DNA of 7,756 nt from an uncultured Clostridia bacterium (GTDB taxonomy: Bacteria > Bacillota > Clostridia > Christensenellales > UBA1242), in NCBI GenBank assembly GCA_934725745.1, contig CAKVCH010000025.1:1-7756 (forward strand), written 5' to 3'. Positions 6,040 through 7,756 of this stretch are shown piece by piece (positions within the stretch are counted from its first letter, which is position 1; each line of letters begins with the position of its first letter). The translations under genes were made by a program, and so were the position numbers. Under the pieces are notes generated by a model, which worked only from the letters and a program-made list of their open reading frames with translations, had not been told where the DNA came from and searched no databases.

Positions 6040-6068
6040 TTGACAAATTTCCGATAGGGGAATAAAAT
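6040..6068 (+). promoter_or_regulatory. Strong sigma-A-type promoter of the HTH-Fic gene
   Basis: TTGACA (6040-6045, perfect) and TAAAAT (6063-6068, 5/6) have the ideal 17-bp spacer. The predicted start near 6075 leaves a leader of about 13 nt that is almost only the ribosome-binding site AGGTGG (6076-6081). The spacer is largely filled by the third palindrome, so a protein bound there should block RNA polymerase. Confidence 0.8.
6049..6062. promoter_or_regulatory. Operator-like palindrome, copy 3 (inside the promoter spacer)
   Basis: TTCCGATAGGGGAA matches the reverse complement of copies 1 and 2 at 12 of 14 positions, so it is the same site in the other orientation with two changes. It lies between the -35 and -10 and abuts the -10, the classic place for repression. 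Confidence 0.65.
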
Positions 6069-6087
6069 ATAGAAAAGGTGGTTTATA

Positions 6088-6978
6088 ATGGATTTTATAT
6101 CAGTTGCAGAAATTGCTAAAAAATGGGGCATAAGTGAGCGAATGGTTAGAAATTATTGTGCTCATGGTAGAATTCCTGGCTCTTTTTTAACTGGCAAAAC
6201 ATGGAATATTCCAAAAGATGCAATAAAGCCTGAAAAAGAGCGAAAAAAAATGTTTAGCGAAAATGAGTTGCTAAATACTTTAAAGGAACAAAAAAGTACA
6301 AAATTAAGTGGTGGAATTTATCATAAAACTCAGATTGAATTGACATATAATTCAAATCATATTGAAGGTAGCTCTCTAACTCATGACCAAACAAGATATA
6401 TTTTTGAAACAAATACAATAGGCGTAGAGCAAGGCGCTCTCAATGTTGATGATGTGGTTGAAACGGCAAACCATTTTAAGTGCGTGGATTTCATTATAGA
6501 TAACGCATTAAAAACGGTTTCTGAATCTATGATTAAAGAACTCCATTTTATTCTAAAAAATGGGACAAGTGACAGTAGAAAAGATTGGTTTAATGTGGGA
6601 GATTATAAAAAATATCCAAATGAAGTTGGGGGTAACGAGACTTGTTTGCCTGAAAATGTAAAAGAAGAGATGAAAAAACTTCTATCAATTTACAACGGCA
6701 TAGAAAAAAAATCGTTTGAACAAATATTGGATTTTCACGCAAAGTTTGAGTCGATTCATCCTTTTCAAGACGGGAACGGACGCGTTGGGCGACTTATAAT
6801 GTTTAAGGAGTGTCTGGCAAACAATATAGTGCCATTTATTATTGATGAAGCACATAAAATGTTTTATTATCGTGGGCTTAAAGAATGGAACGATGAAAAA
6901 GGTTATCTAATTGACACCTGCCTATCTTGCCAAGACAAATATAAATCGTGGTTGAACTATTTTAAGATTGGATATTGA
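6088..6978 (+). CDS. Fic-domain protein with N-terminal helix-turn-helix (class II, self-inhibited)
   Basis: Fic proteins usually transfer AMP from ATP to hydroxyl side chains of target proteins. Three parts are visible in the 296 residues. Residues 1-48 form an excisionase/MerR-like HTH (SVAEIAKKWGISERMVRNYC, then GRIPGSFLTGKTWNIPKDAI). At 89-94, SNHIEG matches the inhibitory motif (S/T)xxxE(G/N); being N-terminal to the core it marks class II, where Glu93 would block the ATP site. HPFQDGNGRVGR at 224-235 is an intact catalytic motif, with His224 and both arginines present. The protein should therefore be active once inhibition is relieved, and needs no separate antitoxin gene; none is adjacent. 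AGGTGG (6076-6081) sets the start. Three palindromes upstream suggest that its HTH represses its own promoter. The target is unknown. GC is uneven: about 23% at 6301-6360 and 40% at 6721-6780. Confidence 0.93.
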   Translation: MDFISVAEIAKKWGISERMVRNYCAHGRIPGSFLTGKTWNIPKDAIKPEKERKKMFSENELLNTLKEQKSTKLSGGIYHKTQIELTYNSNHIEGSSLTHDQTRYIFETNTIGVEQGALNVDDVVETANHFKCVDFIIDNALKTVSESMIKELHFILKNGTSDSRKDWFNVGDYKKYPNEVGGNETCLPENVKEEMKKLLSIYNGIEKKSFEQILDFHAKFESIHPFQDGNGRVGRLIMFKECLANNIVPFIIDEAHKMFYYRGLKEWNDEKGYLIDTCLSCQDKYKSWLNYFKIGY

Positions 6979-7034
6979 CAAATAGTTTATTATAAATTCT
7001 TGTTTTGGTTTTTAGTGGGGAGTCTTTGTAAAGG

Positions 7035-7051
7035 GTTTTAGGAGTTAAAAC
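7035..7051. other. Small hairpin in the Fic-HAD gap
   Basis: GTTTTA (7035-7040) pairs with TAAAAC (7046-7051) around a GGAGT loop. There is no T-run on either strand, so it is not a standard terminator. The remaining gap (6979-7109) shows no clear promoter or terminator; TTGACA at 6975-6980 has no -10 at a suitable distance. Confidence 0.3.
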
Positions 7052-7109
7052 TAAGAATAAAGGAAAGTAAAAGAATAAATAGTTGAATTAAAAAGGGAAC
7101 AAAAGTAAA

Positions 7110-7754
7110 ATGGAATATAAAACTGTTACTTATGATACAATTTGCGAAGGGGATTTTGACGGGCTTAATATAAAGGTCGTTATTTTTGATTTTGATTACA
7201 CTCTTTATCAAGGGCTTGAGTGGGGAAATGACTGGATTGAATATGTTTATTCGGGGCTTAGGCGAATGTTATCCTTTTTAACTGCGGACGAATATGAAAG
7301 ACTATGCAAAAAATATGACATTAAAAGTGACCGCATATTTGAAAATGTTTGCAAGATGTTAAAAAATGAGAATTTGCCTTGCACGATAAAGGAATTCCGC
7401 GATTTTACGCAAACATTTAGATTTGAGACCGATTACAGAAAGGCGAGACTTTTTCCTCGCGACCTTCTTGAAAAATTAAAGAAAAAATATGCCTTATATG
7501 TTGTTTCAAGCACGGCAGAGAGTAAAATTCGTTTTGATTGCGAAAAAATGAATTTTGATTTAAGTCCTTTTAAAGGGGTTTATCAAAATAGGTTTGACGA
7601 AAATGATTTGTCTAAGGCGCTAGACTATAAAATGGTGGCGAAAAAGGAAAATGTAAAGAATAGCGAAGTCTTGGTCGTTGGAGACAGCGTCCAATATGAC
7701 TTGGAACCCGCAAGGCGCCTTGGGATGCAAACTTTACTTATGTTAAATGTTTAA
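7110..7754 (+). CDS. HAD-superfamily hydrolase (phosphatase-like)
   Basis: This is probably a cytoplasmic phosphatase acting on a small phosphorylated metabolite; the substrate cannot be read from sequence. The 214 residues carry all four HAD motifs: motif I DFDYT at 27-31 (Asp27 the nucleophile, Asp29 the acid/base), motif II VVSSTAE at 131-137, motif III lysine at 174 or 178, and motif IV GDSVQYDLEPA at 191-201 (Asp192 and Asp197 for Mg2+). The segment of about 35-120 between motifs I and II is a helical C1-type cap, as in the HAD-IA group. The ATG follows a weak AGGGAA ribosome-binding site (7096-7101) at 8 nt. The gene is complete, with TAA at 7752-7754 two bases from the window's end. 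It lies 131 bp after the Fic gene in the same direction and may be an independent unit or read-through. Confidence 0.88.
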   Translation: MEYKTVTYDTICEGDFDGLNIKVVIFDFDYTLYQGLEWGNDWIEYVYSGLRRMLSFLTADEYERLCKKYDIKSDRIFENVCKMLKNENLPCTIKEFRDFTQTFRFETDYRKARLFPRDLLEKLKKKYALYVVSSTAESKIRFDCEKMNFDLSPFKGVYQNRFDENDLSKALDYKMVAKKENVKNSEVLVVGDSVQYDLEPARRLGMQTLLMLNV

Positions 7755-7756
7755 AA

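Noticed and set aside
6975..7003. Perfect TTGACA at the Fic stop as a promoter for the HAD gene
   Set aside because: The nearest -10-like sequence (TATAAA, 6991-6996) is only 10 bp away, and nothing suitable lies at 16-18 bp.

Overview
The window is AT-rich DNA with Bacillota-style expression signals: strong Shine-Dalgarno motifs, sigma-A-type promoters and hairpin plus T-run terminators. It carries Bacillota marker proteins (a clostridial-type MurG and the flotillin-like FloA) and uses the standard code, with TAA, TAG and TGA all acting as stops. The most likely source is an uncultured, gut-type Clostridia genome. I cannot place it more precisely.

Layout. 1-1677 (+) is the 3' part of a very divergent GH95-like six-hairpin glycosidase whose 5' end lies outside the window. 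1761-2231 (+) is a small unrecognised protein with its own near-consensus promoter, ending at a hairpin that works in both directions (2254-2298). Converging on that hairpin from the other strand is a two-gene unit: murG (3970-2918), then a uracil-DNA-glycosylase-superfamily gene (2887-2333). A 93-bp divergent spacer (3971-4063) separates murG from floA (4064-5068, +). floA is followed by a gene for an unrecognised membrane-anchored, charged protein (5176-5808) that ends at a second terminator (5836-5871). A 279-bp regulatory spacer precedes a fused HTH-Fic protein (6088-6978), and the window closes with a complete HAD-family phosphatase gene (7110-7754).

How the genes work together. murG and floA both concern the inner face of the membrane: MurG makes lipid II, and FloA forms membrane scaffold assemblies that have been linked to cell-wall synthesis. 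They share one small divergent promoter region. The Fic protein combines a DNA-binding domain, an N-terminal inhibitory helix and an intact catalytic motif, so it could act as a self-contained unit without a separate antitoxin.

The two most interesting signals are regulatory. First, three copies of a TTCCG-N4-CGGAA palindrome, spaced 42 and 43 bp apart (about four DNA turns each), lie upstream of the HTH-Fic gene, and the third sits inside the promoter spacer. This suggests autoregulation by the Fic protein's own HTH domain. Second, murG and floA each have a -10-like hexamer exactly 6 nt before the ATG and no Shine-Dalgarno, which predicts a back-to-back pair of leaderless mRNAs. No transposon, CRISPR array, tRNA or rRNA was found.
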